Positions 35,624 to 47,814 are shown, numbered from the stretch's first letter. The stretch: DNA of 64,000 nucleotides from JAGVSZ01 sp963716855 (GCA_963716855.1 CAVQUV010000004.1:1-64000); one strand, 5' to 3'. The notes: generated from the letters alone by a model not told the origin. Numbers and translations: made by a program.

Positions 35624-38600
35624 TCATCCCTCGACGGCCGTTTCCGAACGGGCGCGATCGTGCCGAGTGGTTGCCGCCAGCCCCTCGATCGTCGGGTTCG
35701 AGAAGAACTCCCGGCACCGGATTTCGCGTCCGAGCAACGCGCTCATCCGTGCGACGAGGCGGACGGCGAGCAGAGAATGCCCACCCAGATCGAAGAAGTT
35801 GTCCGTGATCCCTACGCCACTCGTCCCGAGCACCTCCTCCCACAGGCGTGCGAGCGCCTGCTCGAGCTCGGTGCGCGGCGGCACGTGGCCCTCGGCGAGA
35901 TCGCCTGGCCCTGGAAGGCTCGCCACGTCCACCTTGCCGCTCAGCCGAAGCGGGAGCGCCTCGATCCACACGTAGTGGGAAGGCAGCATGGACTCGGGCA
36001 GCCGTGTCGCCAGGAACGCCCGGATCTCCCCGACCGGAGGTCGAGTGCCCTCCGCCGGGACCAACCAGGCGACCAGGCGGGACTCCCCATCCGAGTGATG
36101 GCGGACGCCGACCGCCGTCTCCCGAACGCCGGGATGGCATCGTAGCGCCAGCTCGACTTCCGCCGCCTCGATCCGGAAGCCGCGCACCTTGAGCTGGCGG
36201 TCGACCCTGCCCAGCAACTCGAGTTCGCCACCGCGCGACCAGCGGGCGAGATCGCCGGTGCGGAAAGCCCGCGTCCCGTCTCGTGGCGCGACGGGGTCCG
36301 GGATGAACCGGTCCACCGTGGGCTCCGGGTCGTTCAGGTACCCGCGTGCAACCCCCGCGCCCGCGACGTAAAGCTCGCCGGGTACGCCCTCGGGAACCGG
36401 TTGGAGCCGCTCGTTGAGCACGTAGAGGCGCGTGTTCGCGATCGGCCGTCCGATCGGCGCGACAGCACTCGATCTCCCCTTCTCGCAGCAGTGATAGGAG
36501 GCGTCGATCGCCGTTTCCGTGCATCCGTAGAGGTTGACGAGCTCCGCATCCACCACAGCGAAGAACCGGTCCTGCAATGCCGCATCGAGCGGCTCCCCGC
36601 CGCAGAAGACCCGCTTCAAGGACCGGCAGCCGACGAATGCGCCCTGATCGAGCAAGGCGCGAAGTACCGACGGCACGGCCTGCAGCGTGGTGACCCCGTG
36701 CTCGCGGATGAGGCGGTTCAGGACGCCCCCGTCATGTGCCGCCCCGGTCGCGATGACCACTGCGGCCCCCGCCGCCAACGGACCGAAGACCTCCCACACG
36801 GCAGGATCGAAGGCGAGCGACGTCGATTGGAGTACGGCATCGCCGGGAGCGAGTGGAAATGCCGACTGCCTCCAGAAGATCTGATTGCAGATGCTGCCGT
36901 GCTCGATCATGACGCCCTTCGGGCGACCGGTGGACCCCGACGTGTATATGACGTAGGCGAGATCCTTCGGCTCGACCACCTGCCTCGGCAGTCCGCGGCC
37001 TCCGACGTGCGGCGCCTCGTCGTCCAGCGCGATCACCGGACAAGCGCTCCCGCACCGCTCGGCAAATCGCCGCTCGGTCAGTACGACGACGGCGCGCGCG
37101 TCCGCCAGCATCGTTCGCCAGCGCTCTGCGGGTGCGTCGACATCGAGCGGCGTGAAAACGCCACCCGCCTTCAGCGTGGCGAGCATTGCAACTACGGCGC
37201 GCAGCGAGCGCTCGAGCGCGATGCCCACCCGGCTGCCGGTTGCGACGCCGCGGGACTCCAGGACAGCCGCGAGTCGGTCCGCGGCTTCGTCCAGCTGACG
37301 ATAGGTCATGCGCTCGTCCGGCGATACGAGGGCGATCCCGTCTGGCGTGCGCGCTGCCTGCTCCTCGAAGAGATGGTGCAGGCAGCGGGCGGCCGGCGCC
37401 CCCGCCTCGGTCCGGTTCAGTTCCGCGAGGAGGCGGTTCCGCTCCGATTCGCTCGCCCGCGGCAGTCCCGCGACGACCTGATCCGGGTCGGCGACGATGT
37501 CCTCCAGCATCTGCACGAAATTTCTGATCATCGTGCGAATCGTCGCCGCGTCGAACAGGCTGCTGCTGTACTCCATGGCGCCGCGACGGGCGTTGCTGTC
37601 GATCATCATCGTCAGTTCGAAAGGTGACGAACCCGTTGGGGTCAGGCTCGACTCGATCACGAGTCCAGGCAGCTCGGCCGACGCCATCGGGAAGTTGTGC
37701 AGCACGAACAAGGTCTGCAGGATCGGCAGCTCACCGGATTCGCGCGGGGGATTCAGACGCTCGACCACGCGTTCCCAGGTCACGTCCTGATTCGCCGCCG
37801 CGGCGAGGACGGTTTGCCGGGTCTGCGCCAGCAATTCGCGGAACGTCATCGACCCGGACACCCGGGCACGCATCGCCAAGGTGTTCACGAAACAGCCCAC
37901 CAGCTCGCGGCTGTCGTCGTCGAATCGGCTCGCGACCGGCGTGCCGACGCAGAAATCGTCCTGTCCTGCATGCCGCGCGAGCAGGAGCTGGAACGCCGCG
38001 AGCAGGAGCACGAAGAGCGTCGCGCCTTCGCGCCTTGCAGCCACGTCGAGCGACGCCAGCAACTCCGGTTCCAGATCAAAGGGCAGCCGCTCGGAACATG
38101 ACGAGCGCGCGGGCAGCCGCGGTCGGTCGGTGGGCAGTCGCAGCGCCACGGCGTCCCGCAGCTGCCCCTCCCAGTACGCGAGCTGCTCGTCCGCTCGCTT
38201 CGCCTCCGTCTCGGCCTGGCGCAGGACGAATTCACCGTAGGACACGAGCAGCGACTTGGCGGCCGGCGCCGCTCCCAGAGCAAACGTGCGGTAGTAGTCG
38301 GCCGCCTGGCGGGTGATGATCCCGGCAGACCACGCGTCGACGACGAGATGGTGCGCAGTCGCCAGCAGGACATGCTGCAGGTCGGACACTCGCACGAGCC
38401 GGGTGGTGATGAGCGGTCCCTGCGAGAGATCGAAGACCCGGCACGTCTCTTCGCGTGTCAGCCGTTCGAGTGTCTGTGCCGGGTCCGGGTCGGCACTGAT
38501 GTCGACCCGGGGCATGAGGACTTCGGTTTCGGGCGCGATCCACTGCACCGGGGTGCCGTCCTCGTCGGTGAACGTGGCGCGCAGCGCCTCCTGGCGGCGG

Positions 38601-41600
38601 ACCACTTCGTTTACCGCCGCCTGCAGCGCCCGCACGTCCAGCGCGCCCGATATGCGGATGGCGAGCGGCATGTTGTAGGCGATGCTCGTCGGGTCGAGTT
38701 GCTGGAGGAACCAGAGCCGACGCTGGCCCGGCGCCAACGGGAGCCGGGTAATCGCGCGCTGCACGGGCTCGGCCCGGGTCGCGTTCGGCTCGTCGCGGCC
38801 TTGCGCGCGGAGCGCATGCGCGAGCTGGCGGATGCCGAGACCCTGAAGGAGCCGCACTGCCGTCACCTTCAGGGCGAGGTCCCGCTTGATGGCCGACTCC
38901 AGTTCCACGGCCATCAGTGAATCGAGACCGAGGTTCGTCAGCGGCACCTCGACGTCCAACTTGGCGGGATCGGCACCGAGAACCGTCGCGACTCTCTGGA
39001 GGAGGTGCGCCTCGAGCGCGCCCTGCGGATCAGCCCCGGAAAGGATGTCGCGCGATTCGGCCGGTTCCTGCGACCCAGCGGAGGCCCGCTGCGACCGAGT
39101 CCCCAGAGCGACCCGCAGCATCTCGGCCGAGCGCTTCCGATCTCGCGCGGTGAGCGTGGCGAGCTTGCTCCAGTTCATCCGGAACGGCATCGCGTAGCCG
39201 GCACCACTCCGGATGATCTCGTCGAGCCTCGCGAACGCCTCCTCGGCCGCGATCGCCTCGAACCCGATGCGATGGAAGTAGCGCTGCAAATCGGGGCGGT
39301 CGACCACCAGCCCGACGTCGCCAAGAAGCCCCCACGCCACCGACAGCCCCGGCAGCCCGAGCGCCCGGCGATGCGAGGCGAGCGCGTCCAGGAACGCGTT
39401 GGCCGCGGCATAGCTCGCTTGCCCTACATTGCCGAGGACGACCGTCGCCGAGGAGAACAGGACGAAGTAGTCGAGGTCGGCGGTGAGGCGATGCAGGTTC
39501 CACGCCCCCGTGATCTTGGGCGCCAGGACCCGCTCCCAGCGCTCGACGGTCAGGTCCAGGATCCTCTGATCCTCGAGCACCATTGCTTCGTGGAACACCC
39601 CCCGCAGGGGCGGCATGCTCCGAGCGATGTGCGCGAGCACGCGCGCCACCTCCGCTTCGACGGCGACATCCGCGGCAAGGACGACTACGTTCGCACCGGA
39701 TGCGAGGAGTTTGTCGAATGCGGGCTGGTCGCGCGGCCGTGGCACGGGATGTCGACCGGTCAGCGCCACGTGGCGCGCACCCTGCTCCACCATCCACTGC
39801 GCCGTTGCAAGGCCGAACCCTCCGAGTCCTCCGGTCACGAGGTAAGTGGCGTCCGCGGCGAAGAGAAATTGCGCGCGGGTGCGTCGGGCCGCGTAGTGCG
39901 TCTGTCGGGCCGTCAGGACGATCTTGCCGATGTGCTTGCCCCGCGCCATGAAGCGAAACGCGGACTGGGCCCCCGACAGATCGAAGTCTGTCCTCGGCGG
40001 CGGGCGCAGCCTCCCGGCTTCGAACTCGGCGATGACCTCCCGGGACAGCGCCGCGCAAGTCTCCGGCCGTTCCTTTCTCACCCGATCCAGATCCACGGCG
40101 AAGAACGCGAGATGGCGCTCAAAAGGCGCGAGGCCAAGCTGCGAGTTCTCGAGGAAATCGCGCTTGCCGATCTCGACGAACCGTCCGAACGGACGCAAGA
40201 TCGACAGGCCCTTCGCGATCGCCGCCCCGTCGAGCGAGTTGAGGATCACGTCGACGCCTTCGCCGCGAGTGATCTCGAGGACGCGGTCCGCGAACTCGAG
40301 CGAGCGCGAGTCCATGACATGTTCGATGCCCATGGACCGCAGGAAGGCGCGCTTCTCCGGCGTCCCTGCCGTCGCGAAGACCTCGGCCCCTGCGTTTTCG
40401 CAAACCTGGATGGCGGCGAGCCCCACGCCCCCGGTCGCAGAGTGGATCAGCACGCGCTCCCGGGGCTCAATGCGGGCGAGACGGTTCAAGCCGAAATGCG
40501 CCGTCGTGAAGGGGAGAAGAATGCCGGCGGCGTCTTCCATCCCCAGCGAATCGGGGCGGTGGAAAGCGAACTGGGCGGGCATGCGCACGTGCGAAGCAAG
40601 GGTGCCCGTGGCGATGCCGCAGATCTCGTCACCGGGTCGGAAACCGGTGACTCGAGCTCCCACTGCGACGACCACGCCCGAACACTCGAAGCCGAACGCC
40701 TGTTTCGTGTCGGACCTCGGGTCGCCCAGCGCGAACGGAAGCAGCCCGAGGGCGTGCATCACGTCCTTGAAGTTGAGGCCTGCGGCGTGCACGCGCACCA
40801 GGAGCTCGTCGGGCCCCGCCCGCGCCGGCCGCAGGGCCCGCAGCGAGAGGGACTCGAGCGTTCCGGGGGCGTCGATCTCCAGGCGGACCGGTGTCTGATC
40901 CACCGACACCGCTCGCTCGACGTCCGGCTGCTCGAGTTCCTGGGCGGATACCGCCGTGATCCTGGCCACGAGGCACCGCAATCCGCGGAACGCGAATTCC
41001 TCCTCGCCTTCGTCAGCGCAGATCTCCGTGGCGAGGGCCTCTAGTTCTTCGGTGAGCGCGGCGGGACCGAGATCGGCAAGACGGCAGCGGATCCCGGGAA
41101 ACTCCTCCATGATTACGCGCCCGACCGCCCACGCCGACCCCTGAAGCGCGCGTAGCGGCTCCACATCCCCTTCCAGCTTCTGGGCTCCCGCCGTGACCAG
41201 CCAGAGCTGCGCCGCAGGGCGGGCTCCGGCGTCGACTGCACGCAGCAAATCCCTCAAATTCGCGAGGCAGTGCAGCACGCTCTCCATCGGCTGGCGCGCG
41301 GACAGGCCATCGAGCAAGGGCAGATCCAGACTGGCGAGATGAATGACGCCCACGCAGTGACCGTCGATCGCGGCGATCGCGCCCGCTGTATCGACGAGCG
41401 CACACGCCTGTCCCCGACGCTCCAGCGCGGCGGCCAGCCGTCCCGCGACCGAGCTCCGGTCGGCAACAATCATCCATTTCGGCCGCTCCGCACCGACACC
41501 TGCGGAGTCCGCGCCCGCACCCTTTCGGGCAAGGATCACGGTATGCAGCGGATTGGGATCGCCGTCGAGGTCGGGAATGGCAACGGGCTCGTCGAAGCCG

Positions 41601-44600
41601 GATTCCGCAAACACCGACAGCCACCGGTCACGGCCGAGAATCGCGTGCGCCGGCCGGAGATCGATGTCGCCGAACCGCCACCACCCCTGGAACAGACCGA
41701 AGATGAGATCGGCCCAGAACTCGGGGGCGACGAGTTCGAGCATCATGAACAGACCGTTCGGCGCGAGAAGACGCCCGACATTGCGCAGCGCTCCGCGCGC
41801 GTCTGCGGTCCCGTGAATCACGTTCGCCGCAATGACCAGGTCGAACTGCCCGAGCGGCGGCGCGTCCGCGGCCGGTTCCGCCTCGATGTCCAGGATCGAG
41901 AACGTCACGTCGGTCCTGTCCCCAAAACGATCCCGGGCCTGCGCGAGGAAGAACGGAGAGACGTCGGTGAAGCTGTACTCGATGGCTCCGGCCGGCAACC
42001 GGGAAAGCACGGCGGCGGTTGCACCGCCGGTTCCGGCACCGATCTCGAGCACGCGCAGCCTTGCCCCGTTCTCCGCCGCGCGCGCCACGATCGCGGCCGA
42101 TTCGGCCAGCGCGCGGTTGTAGTACGCAAGGCTGGGAGCGTCCGTGTAGACGCGTTTCAGTATGGCGAGCGCCTCGGGCGAGAACAGCACCTCCTGGGGC
42201 TCGCGTCGGCCGCGCAGGATGTCGGCGAGCGAATCGCCCGAGCGGACGATCAGTTCGATGGTCCCCGCCCAGTCGCTGTATTGCGCAGAGAGGCGCCTAG
42301 CGAGCGCACCTGCGTCGGCAACGTCGCCGAGCGGCGTCGCCGTGCGGGCGATCTCGACCAGCCGCGCGAGCAGGCGGTGATGCCGCTCCGCCACGCCGAG
42401 CGACTGCGCGAGCTGCGGTATCGGCACGCGCCTTGGCGCGCGGACGTCACAGCCCAAGGTGGCGAGGGCGTCGCGGATGAACGCCGCCGCAAGCGTGTTC
42501 AATCCGTCCCTGATGGGATCCGCGTACGCGAACCGCGCGCGTTCGTTGCCGGACCGATCCACAAAGTCCGGGAGATCCGCCACGATCGCAGCGGGCGAGG
42601 GCAAGGCAACGCCCGCCCGGCGTGCGGGCGGTTTCTCCTGCCAATGGATCTCATGCAGGCACAGCGGGGTGGGCCCGTGCTCGGCGGTCGCGCTCACCCG
42701 CACGGCACGGATACCGCGGATCTCGAGCAGGACCTCGCCCTGGTCGTCCAGGATCCGGACGTCCCCCTGCAACCCCGAAGCGGTGGCCTGGCGGACCTCC
42801 GCGTGGGCCCAATGTGCCGTGCCAACGGCACCGAACCAATCGACGCGTTCTGCCGAGGCCGGCAGGAAGCCGCTGCCGGTTTCCATTGCCGATCCGCTCT
42901 TGTGCGCCAGGATCAGCATCTGGAGCGCGCAGTCAAGCATCGCGGGGTGGACGCAGTAGGCCGTCTGGGCAGTCGACCCTGCATCGGGCAGGCGAATCCT
43001 ACCGACGGCCTCCTCAGGACCGCCCCACGCGCTCTGGATGCTTCGGAACGCGCCGCGATATTCGAGACCGCGTTCGCGGAGCAGGTCGTAGAGGTCGTCC
43101 GCGGTTCGAGCTTGCGTGCAGCGACGCCGTATCGCGTCGATCTCCACGCGAGCCCGCGGTGCGGTCCGCGTCTCGTTGCTCAGCTTGCCCCGCGCGTGGA
43201 GGGACCAGGACCCCGCCTCGGGATGCGCCCTGCTGTGCAACTCGAAATTGCCGTCAGCGTCGCAAGCGATCTGGATCCGCTGCTCGCGCGGCGCCGACAG
43301 CACGAGCATCTTCTCGAAGGTCAGGCTCGCGATCGACGCTCGCGTACCCGGCCAGAGCTGGGCGCCTGCGGCCAGCGCCGCCTCGATATAGGCCGCGGCC
43401 GGATACACCGCCGCGCCCTGGACGCGGTGATCGGTCAGGTAGTCGAGCATCGGGTCGTCGAGATCGGCCTGCCAGGTGGGCCGGGCGGTCGGGAGCCGGA
43501 CACCGAGCAACGGATGGCCGGTCGCGACCCCTCCGAGCCGGTCCGAGGTGCGCTCAAGAATCTCCCTGCCGGTGCCGAAAGTCTCGCGTTGCCACGGATA
43601 TGTAGGCAGCGAGATGCAGCGTCCTCGCCCGGCAGACACGGCATCCCAATCGACCTCGAGGCCGCTCGCGTGCAGCGCACCGATCGATCGAAGCAGGCTG
43701 GCGACATCGTCCTCGCCCTGGCGCAGCGTCGGCAGGACCAACCCCGGTCGGGATCGAGCGTCAAGGCACTCCTGGAGGTAGGCGCGCAAGACCGGACGCG
43801 GCCCCACCTCCAGGAACAGCTCGAAGCCATCGTCGACGAGGGCCGTCGCGGCAGCGGCGAAGCGCACGCTGTCGCGGAGGTTGCGCCACCAGTGCGCCGC
43901 ATCGAAGGTGTGCCGCGTGGCCCAGTCGCCGAGGGTCGTCGACACGATCGGCAGGCGCGCCGGCGATGCCCGGAGGTCGGCGAGCGAAGCGACGAACTCG
44001 TCACGCAAGCCGTCCAGCGCCGCGCTGTGGTAGGGAACGGTGACCGCCAGGAATCGGCAGAGGACCTGCTGGGCCTCCAGGCGCCCTGCGATTTCCCCGA
44101 GCGCCGCGGCCTCCCCCGAAAACGTCACGGAGCAGGCGCTGTTGATGGCGGCCATGGACACGCGACCGTGGTACGGGGCGATCAATTGCCGTCCGTCCTC
44201 GGGGGACACGGCGGCGGTCAACATGCGCCCCATGCCGCTCGCGCGCTCGACCAGACGGCCCCGGTGGTGGACGAGCCGCAGACCGTCTTCCAGCGAGAGC
44301 ACGCCGGCCGCGTGCGCCGCGGCAATCTCGCCGACACTGTGCCCGGTCACCGCGTCACCGACGATGCCCCAGGAGCGGAGCAGTGCCACGAGTCCGGCCT
44401 GCAACGCGTAGTTGGTGACCTGTGCGACGGCCGCCTGTCCGACCCGCTGAGCCACGGTCTCATCGGTGAGCGCGGCGACGAGCGACCACCCCGCGATGGG
44501 CTGCAGCACTTCGTCGCAGCGCTCGAGAACCCCCCTGAACACCGGCTCACGGTGGAGCACTGCGCAGCCCATGCCCGCGAACTGCGGACCCATCCCGGTG

Positions 44601-46316
44601 AAGACGAGCGCGAGCTTGGGCGCGCGGGCCGTCGGCGCGCGCCCCACGATCGCGTGCGCGCTCGACGCGTTGTTCCCGAACGATTCCAGCGTGGCGACGA
44701 TGTCGGAGCGGTCGTGGCCCACGACGGCGAGTCGATGCTCGAGGTGCGTGCGCCTTATGGCCAGGGTGTGGCAGACGTCATCGAGATCGCGCGCCGTGTC
44801 CCCGAGGAAGCGGGCCAGGTCGCGCGCGCGTTGCCGGAGAGGTTCGGGTTCCTTCGCAGACAGCACCAGCACTCGGGGACGGGCGCGCTCGCCCGCGAGA
44901 TCGGCCGCCGACGGGTGCTCGGGCGCTGGCGCCTCCTGCATCAACACGTGAGCGTTCGCGCCACCAAAACCGAAGGAATTGACGCCGGCGATCGCCGGAT
45001 CGCCGCCGCCCGGCCAGGGTTGGAGCGTGATCGGAACCTTCAGGCGCAATTCCCCGAACGGGATGGCCGGGTTCGGCTCGACGAAGTGCAGGTGCGGCGG
45101 AATCTGCCGATGCGCCAGGACCAGGGCGGCCTTGATGAGCCCGGCGATCCCGGCGGCCGCCTCGAGGTGGCCGATGTTCGTCTTCGCAGACCCGATGCAG
45201 AGCGCGTCACCCGGATCGCGCGCGGCAGAGAACACGGCGCCGATCGCGCGGGCCTCCACCGGATCGCCGACGACCGTGCCGGTGCCATGCGCCTCCACGT
45301 ACCCGACCTGGCTCGGCTCGACCCCGGCCGCAGCCAACGCCTCCTGGAACATGGCCTGTTGCGCGTCCGCGTTCGGCACCGTGATGCCCACGGTCCGACC
45401 GTCCTGGTTGATCGCCGAGGCGAGGATCAGCGCGTGGATGCGGTCGCGATCCCGGAGCGCGGCGTCGAGAGGCTTGAGCACCACCACGCCCGCGCCCTCG
45501 CCGCGCACGAATCCGTTCGCGCGCGCGTCGAACGCCCGGCCCTGCCCGTCGGGAGACAGCATCGACGCCTTGGCGAGCCCCATGGCCGAATCGGGCGTGA
45601 GGAAGAGATTCACGCCCCCCGCCAGCGCGAGCTCGCTCTCGCGCAGCATCAGGCTGCGACAAGCGAGATGGACCGCGGTCAGGGAGGACGAGCAGGCCGT
45701 GTCGAGGACAATGCTCGGTCCGCGCAGATCGAAGACGTAGGAGATCCGGTTCGCCGCGATGCTGGCCGCCGTGCCCGTTGCAGTGTGGGCCTCGACGCCG
45801 TCCCGGTTGGCGGAGCCGGCGATGACCGTCGCGAAGTCGTGCGTGGAGAGACCGACGAACACGCCGGTGCGCGAGCCGGCGAGCGTTGCGAGCGTTTGCC
45901 CGCCGTCCTCCAGTGCTTCCCAGGCCACCTCGAGCAGCATTCGCTGCTGCGGATCGATCTGCGCCGCTTCTCTGGGAGAGATGCGAAAGAACGCCGCATC
46001 GAAACGGTCGGCGTCATCGGCAAACCCGCCGCGCCGGATGTAGAGCTTTCCGCGGCGGGCAGGATCCGGATCGTAATAGCGGTCAATGTCGAAGCGCGCT
46101 TCGGGAATCTCCGGTGATCGCATCGACGCCCTCGCACAGGAGCTTCCAGAACTGCTCTGGCGAGTTGGCGTGACCGGGGAAGCGGCAGCCGATTCCGACG
46201 ATCGCGACCGGCATCCCGGCGCTGGTCCTCAAACCGAGCCCCTCCGCTCCCTTCGGTAAGCGCGCCATGCCGATTCCCGCTTCGGGACTTGCCTCGTAGT
46301 TTGGGCGTACGACCAT
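35624..46316 (-). CDS. hybrid type I polyketide synthase-nonribosomal peptide synthetase, single PKS module plus single NRPS module
   Basis: A protein of about 3560 residues. Domains in order, with approximate positions: KS 46240-45000 ('DTACSSSLTAVH', 'VEAHGTGTVVGDP', 'TNIGHLEAAAG'); AT 44600-43700 ('GHSVGEIAAAHAAG'); DH 43510-42700 ('HRVQGAAVYP', second Asp in 'HPAMLDCALQ'); C-methyltransferase 42200-41560 ('VLEIGAGTGGATAAVL'); ER 40860-39920 ('HSATGGVGLAAIQ'); KR 39870-39200 ('TGGLGGFGLA', 'ASYAAANAFLDA'); ACP near 38920 ('LGLDSLMAVELE'); C 38740-37450 ('AHHLVVDAWS'); A 37350-35980 ('YTSGSTGRPKGVMIEHG', 'YGCTETAID'); PCP near 35780 ('DLGGHSLLAVRL'). All catalytic motifs look intact. There is no loading module, and the protein ends 30 residues after the PCP with no thioesterase or reductase. 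One extra base near 46108-46116 splits 'EGVDAIT' from 'EIPEARFDIDRYY'. ATG 46316 is the preferred start; TTG 46412 and ATG 46268 are alternatives. Confidence 0.9.
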
Positions 46317-46611
46317 TGTGCGCTCGGGACTCGCCTCGTCAGCGCGTGTGGAGGACCCGAACGTGGCCAAGGGTGCCAGCGGATCATCGGCGGTGCGCTC
46401 GGGTCGGTGCAACCGAAAGATTGTGAAATCTCGTGGAGGCCGTTGACGTGAGCGTCGATTGATGCATCATTCGACGGTTCGTCTTGGCGCCACGGCTGCG
46501 CGGGCGGCTCGCGCCGGGGCCCCGTTCATAGCGCAGAGGGCGCACCTTGCGCGGTCGGGATCGGTGGTGCGCGACCGGGATGCGGCTGTCATACCCAACC
46601 AGGAGGACGTG

Positions 46612-47367
46612 ATGACGAATCTCACGGTCGAGCTCAAGCGCCGGATCCGGCAGTTCATTCCCGGGATGCTTGCGGGTCTCGCCTTGGCGAGCCTGGGCGT
46701 GCCGCTCGCCGTCGGGGACGAGGACCGCCGCGGCAACTCGCCGCGGGGCGACGGAGCGAGCGCGGAACTCACCCTGTTCGAGTTCGTCGGGCACATCGAC
46801 CAGGACGGCGCCAGCTTCCAGGCTTACGGATATCTGACACACGTCAATGGCGTGCCGGACTCCGAGCTTTTCACCGGCCCGCCCGCGAACGAGACGACGG
46901 CGAAGTACACGTTCGTGTCGACGGGGGCGCTTGAAGGCCGGTTCATTGTCGCGGGCAGCGCGGTTCCCGGTGTACCGCCGGGCAGCGTCTTCAACCTGGT
47001 CTCGAACAGTTCCACGAAGTACTACTACCGAGCTGGAGGCGGGGGTGGATGCATCGGGGCGCCCAGTGCGTCGTGTACGCCGGGCCCGTTGCCCTTCTCC
47101 ATCGGCGACGTGTTCGCGTCGGGCTCCGGTCGGGACTCGTTCACGAACGTCGTTATCGCTCCGAACACGGGACTCGTGTCCGGATCGGCGGAGTTCACGT
47201 TCCAGCATCTCTCGTTCAAGTCCGCCGGCGTCAAGCCGTTCCCGCTGTGGACGCGGGATGCACAAGTCAGGATCACCTACTTCGGCGACGCTGCCCGCAC
47301 CGATCCGAATCCCGCCACGCCGAAGTCCTTCTCGCTCATCGCGGGTCGCGGTACGGTGATTCGGTGA
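46612..47367 (+). CDS. secreted hypothetical protein
   Basis: A 251-residue protein starting at the ATG behind 'aggaggacgtg'. The N-terminus has a basic region, then 'FIPGMLAGLALASLGVPLAV', consistent with a signal peptide. The mature part is beta-rich, with one cysteine pair in 'GCIGAPSASCTPGP', and no PEP-CTERM tail, membrane helix or known catalytic motif. It is divergent from the PKS-NRPS gene, about 0.3 kb away, and may be unrelated to it. I do not recognise the family. Confidence 0.6.
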   Translation: MTNLTVELKRRIRQFIPGMLAGLALASLGVPLAVGDEDRRGNSPRGDGASAELTLFEFVGHIDQDGASFQAYGYLTHVNGVPDSELFTGPPANETTAKYTFVSTGALEGRFIVAGSAVPGVPPGSVFNLVSNSSTKYYYRAGGGGGCIGAPSASCTPGPLPFSIGDVFASGSGRDSFTNVVIAPNTGLVSGSAEFTFQHLSFKSAGVKPFPLWTRDAQVRITYFGDAARTDPNPATPKSFSLIAGRGTVIR

Positions 47368-47515
47368 ACTGACGGGAGCGGGTGCCTCCGCCCGCGCGGT
47401 TGTCGGCGGCGCCCGGCTGGTTGATGCCGCGGTCGCGTGCATGCAGCACGGCGGAAAAGCTGACCGCCATGGCGCCGAGGAACAGCGCGATGAGTGCGCG
47501 TTTGGTCGATTCCAT
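47336..47515 (-). CDS. small secreted protein
   Basis: A 59-residue protein with a signal peptide ('KRALIALFLGAMAVSFSAV', cleavage after 'LHA') and a short mature part 'RDRGINQPGAADNRAGGG'. I recall short exported proteins with 'INQPGAAGN' repeats in betaproteobacteria; their function is unknown. The ATG has 'gggagttgtca' upstream. It overlaps the 3' end of the convergent gene by 32 bp, which lowers confidence slightly. Confidence 0.5.
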   Translation of the reverse strand: MESTKRALIALFLGAMAVSFSAVLHARDRGINQPGAADNRAGGGTRSRQFTESPYRDPR

Positions 47516-47652
47516 TGACAACTCCCGAGTGCCAACACGGCGCGAGTATTCGCCGCGCGGCCGGGGCGGGAAATGCGACCTCGATGTTACGGGACGGGGG
47601 AGAAACGGACCGGTTCGAGCGGACGCCGATACTGCCCGCTTTCCCGCCCGGG

Positions 47653-47814
47653 TCAGAGCCCGCCGCCCCACCGGTACTGCCACGCAATCCCGATCAGATC
47701 GAAATTGTTGCCGGTGCGCGCCGCGTTGGAGTAGGAGCGCGGCTCCATGTCCTGCGCGTGCGCGATAGAAAAAACGCCTAGAACAAGCGCTGTGGCGGCG
47801 AGCCTCAAGAACAT
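47653..47814 (-). pseudogene. remnant of an outer-membrane transporter gene with a large internal deletion
   Basis: A 53-residue ORF: signal peptide ('FLRLAATALVLGVFSIAHA'), then 'QDMEPRSYSNA', then 'RTGNNFDLIGIAWQYRWGGG'. From memory, the first part is how phenol-degradation meta-pathway-type (COG4313) outer-membrane proteins begin, and the last part is how they end. About 250 residues between would be missing. It therefore looks like an in-frame deletion scar rather than a designed small protein. The assignment rests on recall of the family and should be treated as tentative. Confidence 0.4.

Noticed and set aside
41270..46117. 1615-codon open frame antisense to the PKS-NRPS
   Set aside because: Composition is Arg/Gly/Ala-biased with no domain; high GC keeps the complementary frame open.
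46485..46500. Third sigma-54-like motif 'tggcgccacggctgcg' upstream of the secreted protein at 46612
   Set aside because: Both elements deviate, it is 112 bp from the start, and GG-N10-GC is frequent in such GC-rich DNA.
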